Assembly (NCBI GenBank): GCA_019237115.1
Contig: JAFAHS010000266.1
Span: forward strand, 1 to 64,000
From: Deltaproteobacteria bacterium
GTDB taxonomy: Bacteria > Desulfobacterota > Binatia > Binatales > Binataceae
DNA: 64,000 nucleotides
Direction: 5' to 3'
Every line of letters starts with the position of its first letter. The first letter of the stretch is position 1. Shown here piece after piece: positions 1 through 9,078 of this stretch. Below the pieces are notes generated by a model, which did no database searches, was not told the origin of the DNA, and was given only the letters and a program-made list of their open reading frames with translations. The position numbers and the translations under genes were made by a program.

Positions 1-375
1 CCACCCCTCGGCGACCCCAATCTCGGATGCCGTCCACGCCAGTACTTCCATCGCGATGAGCGTCGCGGCAGCCACCGAGACGATGCGCGCACGGGTCTCA
101 TCGACTCTGCCCCCGGTGGCCTTGCTGGCCAGCGCGGACAGCCAGTAATAGAGGGGCGGTTTGCGATCGAGGAAGCCGTAATAGTCGCGCGGGTTGAACC
201 AATGTCCGTCGCGCACCATGCTCACGATCCATTCCGCGGACTGCGGTTCGGCGTCCTTCTGAAACGGCGCGCTGATCCCCTGAGCGAAAACGACAAAGAC
301 CAAGATGGCGGCGGCGAGCAACTGGATTGCCGGCACGCCGCGCGCGGCGACTTGCGGCCCGTCACCCTCGGTCAT
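1..375 (-). CDS. Glycosyltransferase family 39 / ArnT-like membrane protein (N-terminal part only)
   Basis: The first 125 residues of a protein that continues beyond the window edge. A hydrophobic segment at about residues 16-33 is followed by an acidic periplasmic loop (KDAEPQ, 40-45) and the motif DRKPPLYYW (70-78). This arrangement is typical of dolichyl-phosphate-mannose/ArnT-type glycosyltransferases, which move a sugar from a polyprenyl-phosphate donor at the membrane. The ATG overlaps the stop of the upstream isoaspartyl peptidase gene as ATGA, so the two are probably translationally coupled. Donor and acceptor cannot be told from the fragment. The family call is fairly firm; the specific function is not. 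Confidence 0.8.
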   Translation of the reverse strand, partial: MTEGDGPQVAARGVPAIQLLAAAILVFVVFAQGISAPFQKDAEPQSAEWIVSMVRDGHWFNPRDYYGFLDRKPPLYYWLSALASKATGGRVDETRARIVSVAAATLIAMEVLAWTASEIGVAEGW

Positions 376-1322
376 GATGTTCTTGCCAGCCTGAGTGGCT
401 CAACCCAACAGTGCCGCAGCTCCGCCGAGTCAAAGGTCGCGACCTGCATGGCGGCGGCGTTGTGGGCAAATCCGATCCGCGCCTTGCGGTCCACGATGAC
501 TATTCCACCTTCCGCCTTTGCGGGCGCGAGCAGGGTTGCGACCGCGCGGCGCGCAACCGACGATGGAGATTGCCCTAAGAGGGCAGCGACCGCCTCGCGG
601 CAGAGCCCGGCCAGGATGATGGCCTCGCCGTGTCCGGTCGCCGAGGCGCCTCCCCGAGCCGACACAAAGGTTCCTGCGCCAACGATGGCGGAATCGCCGA
701 CGCGACCGGGAATTTTGCCTGGTATTCCGCCAGTGGAAGTCCCCGCCGCGATATTGCCATTTGAGTCGATTGCCACGGCGCCCACCGTGCTGGGCGCGGC
801 TGCGCTCGAACCTTGCTTGCGAAATTGGAGCTGGCGCGCGCGCCAGCGCTCGCGCGCGCGAGCGGTAATCAGGTCCTCCACACGACACAACTCGATCCCG
901 GCGCGCCGGGCAAATCGATGCGCCCCGCTGCCGGCGAGCATCACGTGAGCGGTCTCCTCCATTACCGCCCGCGCCAGCATCAACGGGTTCTTCACCCGAC
1001 TCACGGCGGCAACCGCGCCGGCGGATATCCGGGCTTCACCACCTCGTCCGCGTTCCATGACCATGACCGACGCATCCATCTCCACGGTTCCGACGCTGTT
1101 AAGAACCGAACCGGTTCCCGCGTTGAACCGTGTATCGTCCTCGAGCTCCGCCACCGTGACCTGCACGGCATCGAGCGCACTCCCACCTTCACGGAGCAGG
1201 TCGGCGCCGCGGCGAACCGCCGCGAGCAGCGCCTGTCGGCGCTCGGTTCGGTCCTCCACCGGTCCTCTCGCACCCGCACCTCCATGCGCAATCAGCGCAG
1301 GCAGTATTCGCCGAACTGTCAT
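372..1322 (-). CDS. Isoaspartyl peptidase / plant-type L-asparaginase
   Basis: A 316-residue Ntn-hydrolase of peptidase family T2. It would cleave beta-aspartyl dipeptides and L-asparagine after autoproteolysis into alpha and beta chains. An N-terminal IAHGGAGA (11-18), the central FNAGTGSVLN (67-76) and the autocleavage/nucleophile motif STVGAVAID with Thr179 are all visible. Downstream GTSTGGIPGKIPGRVGDS is the usual substrate-loop region. I start at MTVRRILPALIAHGG because a longer open frame would run into the methyltransferase gene. The start lies 1 nt after the tam stop and the end overlaps the glycosyltransferase start, so the three genes look like one operon. Length is normal for the family. 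Confidence 0.9.
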   Translation of the reverse strand: MTVRRILPALIAHGGAGARGPVEDRTERRQALLAAVRRGADLLREGGSALDAVQVTVAELEDDTRFNAGTGSVLNSVGTVEMDASVMVMERGRGGEARISAGAVAAVSRVKNPLMLARAVMEETAHVMLAGSGAHRFARRAGIELCRVEDLITARARERWRARQLQFRKQGSSAAAPSTVGAVAIDSNGNIAAGTSTGGIPGKIPGRVGDSAIVGAGTFVSARGGASATGHGEAIILAGLCREAVAALLGQSPSSVARRAVATLLAPAKAEGGIVIVDRKARIGFAHNAAAMQVATFDSAELRHCWVEPLRLARTS

Positions 1323-1323
1323 T

Positions 1324-2124
1324 TCATACGGCCGGACGGCGGGCCCAGATGAACAGGCGCTTGAAATCGAAAACAACCGCTCCCGAGGTGCCGTAGGCGC
1401 GCTCCAGGCGCTGGCGGTAGGAATCGAGAAACGCCGTGCGCCGATCCTCGGGAAGCGCGCTGACAAACGGTCGCAGCCCGGTCGCACGATACCACTCGAC
1501 CACCTCGGCGGGACTCTGCATTGGATGGTGGAAGGTGTGGTAGTAGCAGTCGATTTCCGAGAATCCAATCTCACCCAGCATTTGCCGGTATCGCGCGGGT
1601 GGCGGCACTTCTCGGAACGATGCGTCGATCCCGGAGAGCAGCGCGCGCCACGGCTCCTCGCGCGCCAGATCGCTCAGTGCCGCCTTCGCGGTTTCGCGAT
1701 CGTTGGCTGGCATCTGGATGACCATGCGACCGCCGGGGACGAGCGCGCGCAGCCAGCGTCCGAGCACCTCGCGATGCTTTGGGATCCACTGCAGAGCGGC
1801 GTTCGAGAAGATGATCGCGTACTCGCGCTCACTATCGAGCGTGGCGATATCGCCAACCCGGAATACGACCCGATCGCGAAGGTCGCCCGCCAGGGTGGCT
1901 TTGGTTTTTTGGGCTGCGTCGATCATCGCCGGCGACAGATCGACCCCGAGTGCTTCGCCCCGCGACGCGCGTCGAGCTAGTTCGATGGTATGCTCGCCCG
2001 TGCCGCACCCGAGATCGGCGATACGCTCGTCGCCAGAAATCGGCAGGCGAGCAAGAATCTGCTCGACCGGTTCTGCGCGATATCGGCCAAAACGGTTATA
2101 CAGCTCCGGTTCCCAGTCGCTCAT
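1324..2124 (-). CDS. tam: Trans-aconitate 2-methyltransferase-like SAM methyltransferase
   Basis: A 266-residue class I SAM-dependent methyltransferase. The SAM-binding motif ADLGCGTGEHT is followed by GVDLSPAMI, then FSNAALQWIPKH, a signature of the Tam family (NAALQW). Tam methylates the trans-aconitate formed by spontaneous isomerisation of cis-aconitate, relieving aconitase inhibition. The start MSDWEPELYNRFG is chosen by alignment to the family (typically M-W-P-Y-F-R). The open frame upstream of it has no family similarity. It is first in a tight minus-strand run with the isoaspartyl peptidase (1 nt gap) and diverges from the hydrolase gene at 2220. Confidence 0.85.
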   Translation of the reverse strand: MSDWEPELYNRFGRYRAEPVEQILARLPISGDERIADLGCGTGEHTIELARRASRGEALGVDLSPAMIDAAQKTKATLAGDLRDRVVFRVGDIATLDSEREYAIIFSNAALQWIPKHREVLGRWLRALVPGGRMVIQMPANDRETAKAALSDLAREEPWRALLSGIDASFREVPPPARYRQMLGEIGFSEIDCYYHTFHHPMQSPAEVVEWYRATGLRPFVSALPEDRRTAFLDSYRQRLERAYGTSGAVVFDFKRLFIWARRPAV

Positions 2125-2219
2125 TTCGAAAATCTCTGCCTCGAAGGCAGCATAGGTGCCGACCGTGTGCCTCTCAAGGCGCTTGCCCGCCCCAAGGCTA
2201 TCGGACAAACCATAGCGGC

Positions 2220-3215
2220 ATGAATCCGTCCTCCCCAAAGGGCGCCGGCGCGCCGCGCCATTCCAGACGTTTCGCGCTGATTGGCGGGGTCATGATCGGG
2301 TTGGCGGCGCTGCTTTGGCTCGGCGCGGCTACCCTGGTCGCTTATCGACTTAAGTACCCAGGGTTTCTGGAGGATGGACGGACCGACGTGTATGGCCCTG
2401 CTGCCCCGGCGGGCCTCGCGCTACCTGCCGATCCTCGAAAAGCGTTCGGAGCAGACTTCGAATCGGTCAAAATCCACCTCGGCAGAAATCGCAGCGTGGA
2501 CGCATGGGTGATCCCCGGCAAACTGGCCGCCGCGATGCTGCTCGTCCCGCCGGCCGGAGGCACCCGACGCACGATGATTGCGTATGCAAAATTTCTGCAC
2601 GCGACCGGCTACCCAATCCTGGCCATCGACAGCGGCGACGACCCGCAAACCGGTACCACCTGGGGATGGAACGAGCGTACCGCGGTACTTTCCGCAGCCA
2701 GCGAGCTGCGACGGCGCGGCTTCAAAAAAATCGGCGCGCTGGGAGTTTCCGAGGGGGCAGCCGAGATAATTCTGGTGCAGGCTGCGGGCGCATCGTTCGA
2801 CGCGATCGTCGCAGATAGTCCCTATGCAAGCCTGGCCCGAATGTTCATGCGCGTTCCTTCGATCGCCGGTTTAAATCCGGCACTGCAACAGACCGCGCTG
2901 TGGGAAGCGGCATTTTTTTTGGGTCACTCGATCTGGAAGGTCAATCCAGCCAAAGCCGCGCGCGACCTGGGTCCTGCCGCGATTCTGGTAATTCACCATC
3001 AGGGCGACAGGATCGTTCCAATCTCGGATGCGGAAGCCATCAGCAGCGCCGCCGGCAACCGGGGCGAGCTTTGGCGGGTGCCCGGAGATGGCCATGGCGA
3101 CGCGATCTTCCAAGCACCTGAAGAATATGCCGCGCGGGTCATCAAATTCCTCGAGGAAAATTTACTGGCGCCCAGCTCGAGCGGTCCAAGGAATACCGCC
3201 TCCACAAGCCGATGA
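2220..3215 (+). CDS. Membrane-anchored alpha/beta hydrolase
   Basis: A 331-residue protein with a positively charged N-terminus and one hydrophobic segment (about residues 19-41) that probably anchors it with the hydrolase domain outside. The alpha/beta-hydrolase triad is readable: nucleophile Ser177 in GVSEGA, Asp263 in HHQGDRIVP, and His292 in GDGHGD. It resembles YfhR/BEM46-like serine hydrolases of unknown substrate. It diverges from tam across a 95-bp gap and converges on the SDR gene downstream. The start at MNPSSPKG is the first ATG after the tam promoter region; the ATG at residue 25 is also possible. Confidence 0.75.
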   Translation: MNPSSPKGAGAPRHSRRFALIGGVMIGLAALLWLGAATLVAYRLKYPGFLEDGRTDVYGPAAPAGLALPADPRKAFGADFESVKIHLGRNRSVDAWVIPGKLAAAMLLVPPAGGTRRTMIAYAKFLHATGYPILAIDSGDDPQTGTTWGWNERTAVLSAASELRRRGFKKIGALGVSEGAAEIILVQAAGASFDAIVADSPYASLARMFMRVPSIAGLNPALQQTALWEAAFFLGHSIWKVNPAKAARDLGPAAILVIHHQGDRIVPISDAEAISSAAGNRGELWRVPGDGHGDAIFQAPEEYAARVIKFLEENLLAPSSSGPRNTASTSR

Positions 3216-3396
3216 ACCGCCGCTTCTACTCCTCGCCGCACAAAGCGGTCATTGCAAATGTGGTTTCCGGAACGCCTAGGCGATTTTCGTTTCCTCCCGC
3301 GGCGTTTGCGAAGCTGCCCGGTCCAGGAAAAAAGCGCCTGGGGATGATCTTCGCCTTCTGGTCCTTGCACCGGCGACTCCCGTCGCCACCACGCCG

Positions 3397-4290
3397 CTAC
3401 ATGCGCGGCGGGGTTAAATCCACCAGCAATGTCGACTTGAGGCGATCGAACAAACTATCGATGTCCCACGGGCCGTCGTTATAGATGACCCGATCGGCCA
3501 CGATGTGCCGATAACGCATGATCCGGTAGCCGGATGCGCCGAAACATTGCCCGGTAACGTTGGCCGCTTCATCGCTGGCAAGGAACACGCAGATTGGCGC
3601 GACGTTGACGGGATCGCGTGGAGTTCCCTCCACGCTCTGGCTCTGCGGCAGTCCGGTCGCACCCGGCATGCGGCCCGCCGGAATCGTATCGGTCATGCGG
3701 GTCGATGCACCGGGCATGATCGCATTCACCGTGATGCCGTACTTCTGCAGCGCGTTGGCCGAACTGTAGGTCAGCCCGAGAATGCCGGCCTTTGCTGCGG
3801 CATAGTTCGGCTGCCCGGGGCTACCGAGCGCGGAGTTGGATGAAAAATTTATTACGCGCCCGCTCTTATGCTCGCGCATGTAAGCGGTGGCGGGCCGCAT
3901 GGTGCAGTAGTGCCCCTTGAGATGGACCCGGATTACGTCATCCCATTCCTGCTCACTCATGTTGAAGATCATTCGATCGCGCAGAATTCCGGCGACGTTG
4001 ACCAGGATGTCGAGCTTGCCGAATTCCTTGACGGCCTGGTTGATGAGGCCCTCGCCACCCTGCACGGTGGAGATATCCAGGTGATTGGCAGTCGCCTTGC
4101 CGCCGGCCGCTTTAATCTCCTTGACCACGTCTTCGGCCGGAGTGCTGGTCTCGGCCGCGCCTGCGACCGTAACTCCCAGATCATTGACCACCACCGCGGC
4201 GCCCTGCGCGGCAAACGTCTTCGCGATTCCGCGGCCGATCCCGCGGCCGCCCCCGGTGATCACCGCAACCTTGCCATCGAGCTTACCCAT
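3397..4290 (-). CDS. Short-chain dehydrogenase/reductase (HSD17B4 dehydrogenase-like)
   Basis: A 297-residue classical SDR. The cofactor motif TGGGRGIG is near residues 12-19, with NVAG, the catalytic Ser in INFSSNSA, and the Tyr/Lys motif YAAAKAG. It resembles the 3-hydroxyacyl-CoA dehydrogenase domain of multifunctional beta-oxidation enzymes, so a fatty-acid or sterol-type acyl-CoA is a plausible substrate. AAGGAG lies 10 nt before MGKLDGK, which fixes the start 24 nt inside the longest frame. The C-terminal extension (FDRLKSTLLVDLTPP) is longer than in minimal SDRs. Substrate remains inferred. Confidence 0.85.
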   Translation of the reverse strand: MGKLDGKVAVITGGGRGIGRGIAKTFAAQGAAVVVNDLGVTVAGAAETSTPAEDVVKEIKAAGGKATANHLDISTVQGGEGLINQAVKEFGKLDILVNVAGILRDRMIFNMSEQEWDDVIRVHLKGHYCTMRPATAYMREHKSGRVINFSSNSALGSPGQPNYAAAKAGILGLTYSSANALQKYGITVNAIMPGASTRMTDTIPAGRMPGATGLPQSQSVEGTPRDPVNVAPICVFLASDEAANVTGQCFGASGYRIMRYRHIVADRVIYNDGPWDIDSLFDRLKSTLLVDLTPPRM

Positions 4291-4418
4291 AGGTCCGCGT
4301 CTCCTTGAATCCAAACCGTTAATGGTTTCGGTTCGCGCGAGCCGAACAGTCGGTCGTCAAGAAAACGCCGGCTCGTCTCCAGCGCTTATAGCGCAAAATT
4401 CCGGTCACGGGCAGGAAT

Positions 4419-5495
4419 TCAGCTTTTAATCGTCGCCACGATGAATTCCACGATCTCTCCTTGCGGAGTGACCCGGGCGATCTTTCCGTTGGGTTCGGTA
4501 ACCCAGAGATTTCCGTCGGAGCCGGCCGCGATAAAGGTCGGAACCGTGTCGTGGCCGGTATGAAACGAGGTGAATTCCCCGGAAGGGGACACGCGCATGA
4601 TCGCGTGGCTACCAACGATGGTGACCCAGAGGTTGCCGTCCGAGCCGGTCGCGATGCCGAGCGGCGATCCTTTCTCCGGCAGGTGATACTCGGTTATGAA
4701 ACCCTGCGGCGTAACCTTGCCGATCTGGTGCGCTGCAAGTTCGGTAAACCAGACGTTGCCGTCGGGACCGAGTGTCAAGCAGCCGGGCGTCGCATGCGGA
4801 GTCTGGATGGCGAATTCGGCGACCTTGCCGCTGGAAGTAATCCTGCCGAGCCGATTGCCCTTGTCTTCGGCAAACCAGACATAGCCGTCGCGCCCTGCCA
4901 CGATTTCCGCCGGACCGCCCCCGCTTGGCAGGCTGAATTCAGTGAGCGACCCCGCTGGGCTCAGGCGGCCGATGCGATTTCCAGCCCGCTCGGTAAACCA
5001 GAGATTCCCGTCTTGGCCGGTTGTGATGCCGTTAGGGCCGCTCTCGTCGCGCGGTAATTTTACGTAGGCGACCTTGTCGTCGCCCTGCACGCGTCCGATG
5101 CGGTTGCCCACCGTATCGGTGAACCACATCGCTCCGTCGGGGCCAGCCGTGATGCGCTGCGCAAAGCCGCTGGGATCGATCTTGAACCGCATGATCGAGC
5201 CGTTGGACTGAATCCTGCCGATCCCGTCACCCTGATACTCGGTGTACCAGACCGCGCCGTCCTTGCCGGCGGCGATTGCGTACGGCGAGTGCGTGCCAAT
5301 CGGCCCGGAAGGAGCGCGTTCCGGCGGGGTCGGACGACCGTGCGCAGGGGCGGTGGCGGTCGCGCAGGCTCCTAGAGCGACCGCGCCGATCGCGGGCAAA
5401 ACGACCTGCGCCAGAAACCGTCGGCAAGGCGAGCCGGTTGCACGAGAGTGTGCTGGTGCCGCAAGGTTGCGCGGTGACTCAGCTCGCAGTTTCAC
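4419..5495 (-). CDS. Virginiamycin B lyase-like beta-propeller lipoprotein
   Basis: A 358-residue protein with a signal peptide ending in a lipobox-like LGAC (about residues 41-44), so probably a secreted lipoprotein. The rest is a run of about seven repeats built on DGxxWFTE...NRIGR, such as DGAMWFTDTVGNRIGR and DGNLWFTERAGNRIGR, the blade pattern of Vgb/streptogramin lyase and NHL-type propellers. True Vgb opens the lactone of streptogramin B antibiotics. Most homologues with this pattern have no proven activity, so resistance should not be inferred. The start lies 16 nt after the CoA-transferase stop, suggesting co-transcription. Confidence 0.8.
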   Translation of the reverse strand: MKLRAESPRNLAAPAHSRATGSPCRRFLAQVVLPAIGAVALGACATATAPAHGRPTPPERAPSGPIGTHSPYAIAAGKDGAVWYTEYQGDGIGRIQSNGSIMRFKIDPSGFAQRITAGPDGAMWFTDTVGNRIGRVQGDDKVAYVKLPRDESGPNGITTGQDGNLWFTERAGNRIGRLSPAGSLTEFSLPSGGGPAEIVAGRDGYVWFAEDKGNRLGRITSSGKVAEFAIQTPHATPGCLTLGPDGNVWFTELAAHQIGKVTPQGFITEYHLPEKGSPLGIATGSDGNLWVTIVGSHAIMRVSPSGEFTSFHTGHDTVPTFIAAGSDGNLWVTEPNGKIARVTPQGEIVEFIVATIKS

Positions 5496-5511
5496 GCAGG
5501 CCGAAACCCGA

Positions 5512-6666
5512 CTATTTGACGATTGCGCGGCTATGAAGGTCGGCTATCTCCTGCCGGTTGAATCCGAAATCCTTAAGAATCTCGTCGGTATGCTCGCCCA
5601 GGCCCGGGGCATGACGCCAGAGCTCCGGCTTTTTTCCCGACAGCCGGGTGCCCGGACGCACGGCGCGGACCCGGCCGGCGACCGGATGCTCATATTCATA
5701 GAAGGTCTCGTTGACTACGTACTGAGGATCTTCCCAGATTGTGTCGAAGTCATTCACCCGCCCGCACGGTACATCGGCCTTTTCGATTCGCTCGAGCCAG
5801 TAGTCGGACGGCTGGCTTGGAAACAACTCGATTAATTTGCGCGCGGCATTCCGCACTCGCTCGTTGCGCGGCTCGTCTCCCTCGAACCATTCCGGATGCC
5901 CGACCGCTTCGAGCAGGGCTTTCCAATGCTTGTCGGTCAACGGTGCGATCGTCATGTAGCCGTCGGCCGTCTTGAAGGGTTCCGCGGAACCCATCGTGGG
6001 CGGCAATCCCGGTTGATGGGGCAGCAGCGTATGACGCACGCCGGTGTCGCCCATCAGATAGTATGCGACCGCGTCGATCATCGCGATTTCGATGTGCTGC
6101 CCCTTGCCGGTACGCGCTTCCTGCAGGGCCGCAAGAATGCCGATCGCAGCCGTCATTGCGGTCACCTTGTCGGCCAGGATGTTCTTCACCGCGCGCGGCC
6201 GGCCTTGTGTTCTCTGGGTGATCATAACACCCGCGACCCCCTGGATAATCGGATCGTAGGCGGGTTTATCGCGATACGGACCTTCGAAACCGTACCCGGC
6301 GATCGAGCAGTACACGATCTTGGGGTTGCGCTTCGACACTGCCTCGTAGCCGACGCCGAGACGATCCACCACACCCGGCCGCACGTTCTGGATCACAACG
6401 TCGGCTTGCTCGGCCATCCGCAGGAAAACTTCCGCAGCGCCCGACTGCTTGAGATCGAGGACCATGCCTCGCTTGCTCCGATTCCAGTTGAGGATTCCAA
6501 CCGGGACCCCGTTACGTTGCGGACCCGGAACGATGCGCACCACGTCCCCCTCGGGCGGCTCGATTTTTATGATGTCGGCGCCCAGGTCGCCGAGGATCAT
6601 CGTGCAAAATGGCCCGGCGACGACCATGCTCAGGTCCAGAACCTTGATGCCTTTGAGCGGACCCAT
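5512..6666 (-). CDS. CaiB/BaiF family (class III) CoA transferase
   Basis: A 384-residue CoA transferase, which would move CoA between organic acids through an aspartyl-CoA anhydride. The N-terminal LKGIKVLDLSMVVAGPF, the LGADIIKIEPP segment and NWNRSKRGMVLDL are hallmarks. The probable catalytic Asp is D166 in ILADKVTAMTAA, which aligns with Asp169 of formyl-CoA transferase. The start is MGPLKG because GGAGG lies 8 nt upstream of it; an ATG five codons earlier overlaps that site. Nearby SDR and later ACAD genes fit acyl-CoA catabolism. Substrate unknown. Confidence 0.9.
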   Translation of the reverse strand: MGPLKGIKVLDLSMVVAGPFCTMILGDLGADIIKIEPPEGDVVRIVPGPQRNGVPVGILNWNRSKRGMVLDLKQSGAAEVFLRMAEQADVVIQNVRPGVVDRLGVGYEAVSKRNPKIVYCSIAGYGFEGPYRDKPAYDPIIQGVAGVMITQRTQGRPRAVKNILADKVTAMTAAIGILAALQEARTGKGQHIEIAMIDAVAYYLMGDTGVRHTLLPHQPGLPPTMGSAEPFKTADGYMTIAPLTDKHWKALLEAVGHPEWFEGDEPRNERVRNAARKLIELFPSQPSDYWLERIEKADVPCGRVNDFDTIWEDPQYVVNETFYEYEHPVAGRVRAVRPGTRLSGKKPELWRHAPGLGEHTDEILKDFGFNRQEIADLHSRAIVK

Positions 6667-6744
6667 CAGGAAAACCTCCATCGCTCTTATAGTCGAAGCT
6701 GCATTGTCCTAACAACGCGGAGCGGCCAACCGACCCGCACACCC

Positions 6745-8283
6745 TCAGGCGCGGGCGGATTCCCGGGCGATGGCGCGAAGCTTTTCAATTCGCGACTCCA
6801 CCCTGGGGAGCTTCGCTCGCTCTTCAAGGTCGAACGGGAGCCGATAGGACCAGTTGGCCTCGCTGACCAGCCCCGGATGGTTTATCTGTTCGCTCCAGCC
6901 AAACAAGTCCTGGATCGGCAGAACCACGAGCCGGGCCGGTGACGCATACAGCGAACCAATGATCCCCTCGAGCGCCGCATCATCGAGCGGCTCTCGCGGG
7001 TCGACTCGATCCGAAATCCCGAGAGCATCGAGAAGTTTAATTCGCTCGGGCTCCGGCTGCGCCAGCCACCAGGTCGTGAGCGGTTCGGTGTCGTGGGTGC
7101 CGGTAGTCGCCAACGACAGTTCCGGGTACTCGGCCGGCTTGAGAAAGCGCTCCTGGGAGGTTTCCCACCCCGCGCGCTCCCACTGCATAACCTTGTAACC
7201 GGCAATTCCCAGCCGGGACAGGGAAGCGCGCACCCCTGGTGGCACGGAACCGAGGTCTTCCGCGACCAGCCAGCAGCGACCCGCCGCATCCCGCAGCGCT
7301 GCCAGAATTTCTTCCCCCTGCGCCTGCTGTGCCGACTCGTCTTCCGGAACGAAAGTGCCCTCGGCGTCAAGTTCTGCGCCGAAAGAGAAGGTCCGGTACA
7401 GTCCGACGACATGATCTATCCGCAGCAAATCGAACATCCCGGCTGCCCGCCGCACCCGCGCGCGCCACAGTCTGAAGCCGTCCTCGCGCATCCGCGCCCA
7501 TCGCGGCAACGGCAGGCCCCATCGCTGCCCGCGCGGGTTGAACGTGTCGGGCGGCGCGCCGATGGTGCGACCAAGGTCGAACAGCGCCTGGTTTGCCCAG
7601 ACCTCCGCGCTGTCCAATGCCGGGGAAAACGCCATGTCCCCACCGATCATCACCTTATGTTCCGCCGCGTAAGCGCGCATCGCCGACCACTGACGTTGCG
7701 CGAGGAACTGAAACCAGCAATAGCGGGCGACCGGTTCGGTGAGTTCCCGTCTGGCGCTGTCGAGCGCGAACGCTTCCCGGTTGCGCAGCTCGGCGGGCCA
7801 ATTTTCCCATGGAGCCCACTCAAATCGGTCCTTCAACGCCCGGAACAAAGCGTAGTCGGCGAGCCACTCGCGGTGTTGCTCGATGTATGACTGGAATTCT
7901 TCGCTGTGCGCCAAACCCTCGCGCGATTTACGCCAGGCACGCTCCAGGAGCGGCAGTTTGGCCGCACGCACCGCGACCCGCCCGCCCGAAGGGTGCTCGT
8001 TGGCGAGTTTTCTGCGAGCGCGAGTAACGCTGCTTCGCACGATCCCGTCCACCCCGCGCAACGAGAGCAACGCGGGGTCGACCGCGAACACGCTCATCGC
8101 GCTGTACGGACTGGTCTCCTCGGGAGCGCCCTCGTCAAGCGGAAGCAGCTGAATCAGACCAAGACCCATCTCGTGGGCGAAGTCCACCATCGGCCCGAGA
8201 TCGAGGATCTCACCCCGTCCCAGGTCGTCCCGTGTGCGCAGCGAGAACAGCGGCACCAGTACGCCGGCAACCCGTGGCAACAT
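6745..8283 (-). CDS. malQ: 4-alpha-glucanotransferase (amylomaltase)
   Basis: A 512-residue GH77 enzyme, which transfers 1,4-alpha-glucan segments between maltodextrins in the cytoplasm. The N-terminal LVPLFSLRTRDDLGRGEILDL is the standard opening. Catalytic residues are readable: Asp290 in LLRIDHVVG (nucleophile), Glu342 in LVAEDLGS (acid/base) and Asp398 in GTHDTEPL. Length matches Thermus-type amylomaltase without the extra E. coli N-terminal domain. The frame is open upstream into the preceding SDR only because that gene is frameshifted; malQ starts at MLPRVAG, 29 nt after the SDR stop. No other glycogen gene is in the window. Confidence 0.95.
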   Translation of the reverse strand: MLPRVAGVLVPLFSLRTRDDLGRGEILDLGPMVDFAHEMGLGLIQLLPLDEGAPEETSPYSAMSVFAVDPALLSLRGVDGIVRSSVTRARRKLANEHPSGGRVAVRAAKLPLLERAWRKSREGLAHSEEFQSYIEQHREWLADYALFRALKDRFEWAPWENWPAELRNREAFALDSARRELTEPVARYCWFQFLAQRQWSAMRAYAAEHKVMIGGDMAFSPALDSAEVWANQALFDLGRTIGAPPDTFNPRGQRWGLPLPRWARMREDGFRLWRARVRRAAGMFDLLRIDHVVGLYRTFSFGAELDAEGTFVPEDESAQQAQGEEILAALRDAAGRCWLVAEDLGSVPPGVRASLSRLGIAGYKVMQWERAGWETSQERFLKPAEYPELSLATTGTHDTEPLTTWWLAQPEPERIKLLDALGISDRVDPREPLDDAALEGIIGSLYASPARLVVLPIQDLFGWSEQINHPGLVSEANWSYRLPFDLEERAKLPRVESRIEKLRAIARESARA

Positions 8284-8312
8284 GATGGAGTTCGATTGAT
8301 TGGACCCGGAAC

Positions 8313-9069
8313 TCAGATCACGTAGCCGCCGTTGGGGCTTAGCACCTGGCCGACCATGAAGTTGGAGTCGTCGGTTGCCAGGAACAGCGCCGCGCGGGCG
8401 ATATCGCGCGGCTCGCCGAACCGGCCGATCGGGGTTACGCCGACGACTTGCCGCCGCATTTCCGCGGTGATCGGCGCGGTCATTGGCGTTTCGATGAACC
8501 CGGGAGCGATGCAGTTGACGAGGATTCCCTGGCCCACGACTTCCTTGGCCAGTGCCTTGGTGAACGAAATGACCACCCTTGGCGGCCGAGTACGGGACCG
8601 CATATCCAAGACCGGTGGTCCCCGCGATGGATCCCAGATTGATGATGCGTCCGGACTTTTTCGCAAGCATCAGCTTGAGCGCTTCGCGCGTGCAGTAAAA
8701 GGTCGCATCGAGATGCGTGGCGAGCATCTTGTGCCAGTCTTCATCGGCGACATCCTGAAGCCCGGTAAATTCATTCGATTCGCGCGTCCGCCCGATGCCG
8801 GCATTGTTGATGAGCACATCGATGGTGCCGAATGCCGCAACGAAATCGGCGAACATCCTTGTTACCGCGGCGCTCGCCGAGACATCGGCGACGAAGGGGC
8901 GTGCTTTACCACCCGCGCGCTCGATCTCGGACACGACGTTGTGCGCGGATTCGGGACGAATGTCGTTAACCGCGATGGTCGCGCCCTCGCCCGCGAAGGT
9001 CAGGCCCATCTCGCGGCCCAGCCCCGAACCGCCGCCGGTGATCAGCACGATCTTGTCCTTGAGCTTCAT
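8313..9069 (-). pseudogene. Short-chain dehydrogenase/reductase, frameshifted
   Basis: A classical SDR of about 250 residues whose reading frame breaks near 8571-8580. The first part reads MKLKDKIVLITGGGSGLG...NNAG...YAVPYSAAKGG in one frame. The family continuation VVISFTKALAKEVVGQG...IAPGFIETPMT...SPNGGYVI then follows in another frame to a stop at 8313. Restoring the usual KGGVISFTKAL junction needs two added bases, or one fewer. In the first frame translation would run on into malQ as a false 774-residue fusion. All SDR motifs (GGGxGxG, NNAG, Ser-Tyr-Lys) survive, so this is either a recent inactivation or a sequence error. Confidence 0.8.
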
Positions 9070-9078
9070 TCGATTCCC

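Noticed and set aside
3273..3387. CGCCTAGGCG (3273-3282) and a GGCGAC/GTCGCC hairpin (3372-3387) as terminators between convergent genes
   Set aside because: Neither has a loop-plus-T-run arrangement; the first has no loop at all. They may be chance structures in GC-rich DNA.
4419..5495. Antibiotic resistance by virginiamycin B lyase
   Set aside because: The propeller repeats match the Vgb family, but most such proteins, especially lipoproteins, have no shown lyase activity.
6745..9069. A 774-residue SDR-amylomaltase fusion protein
   Set aside because: The region between the two domains is the SDR C-terminus read in a wrong frame. The correct C-terminal frame is present at 8313-8570 and malQ has its own start at 8283.
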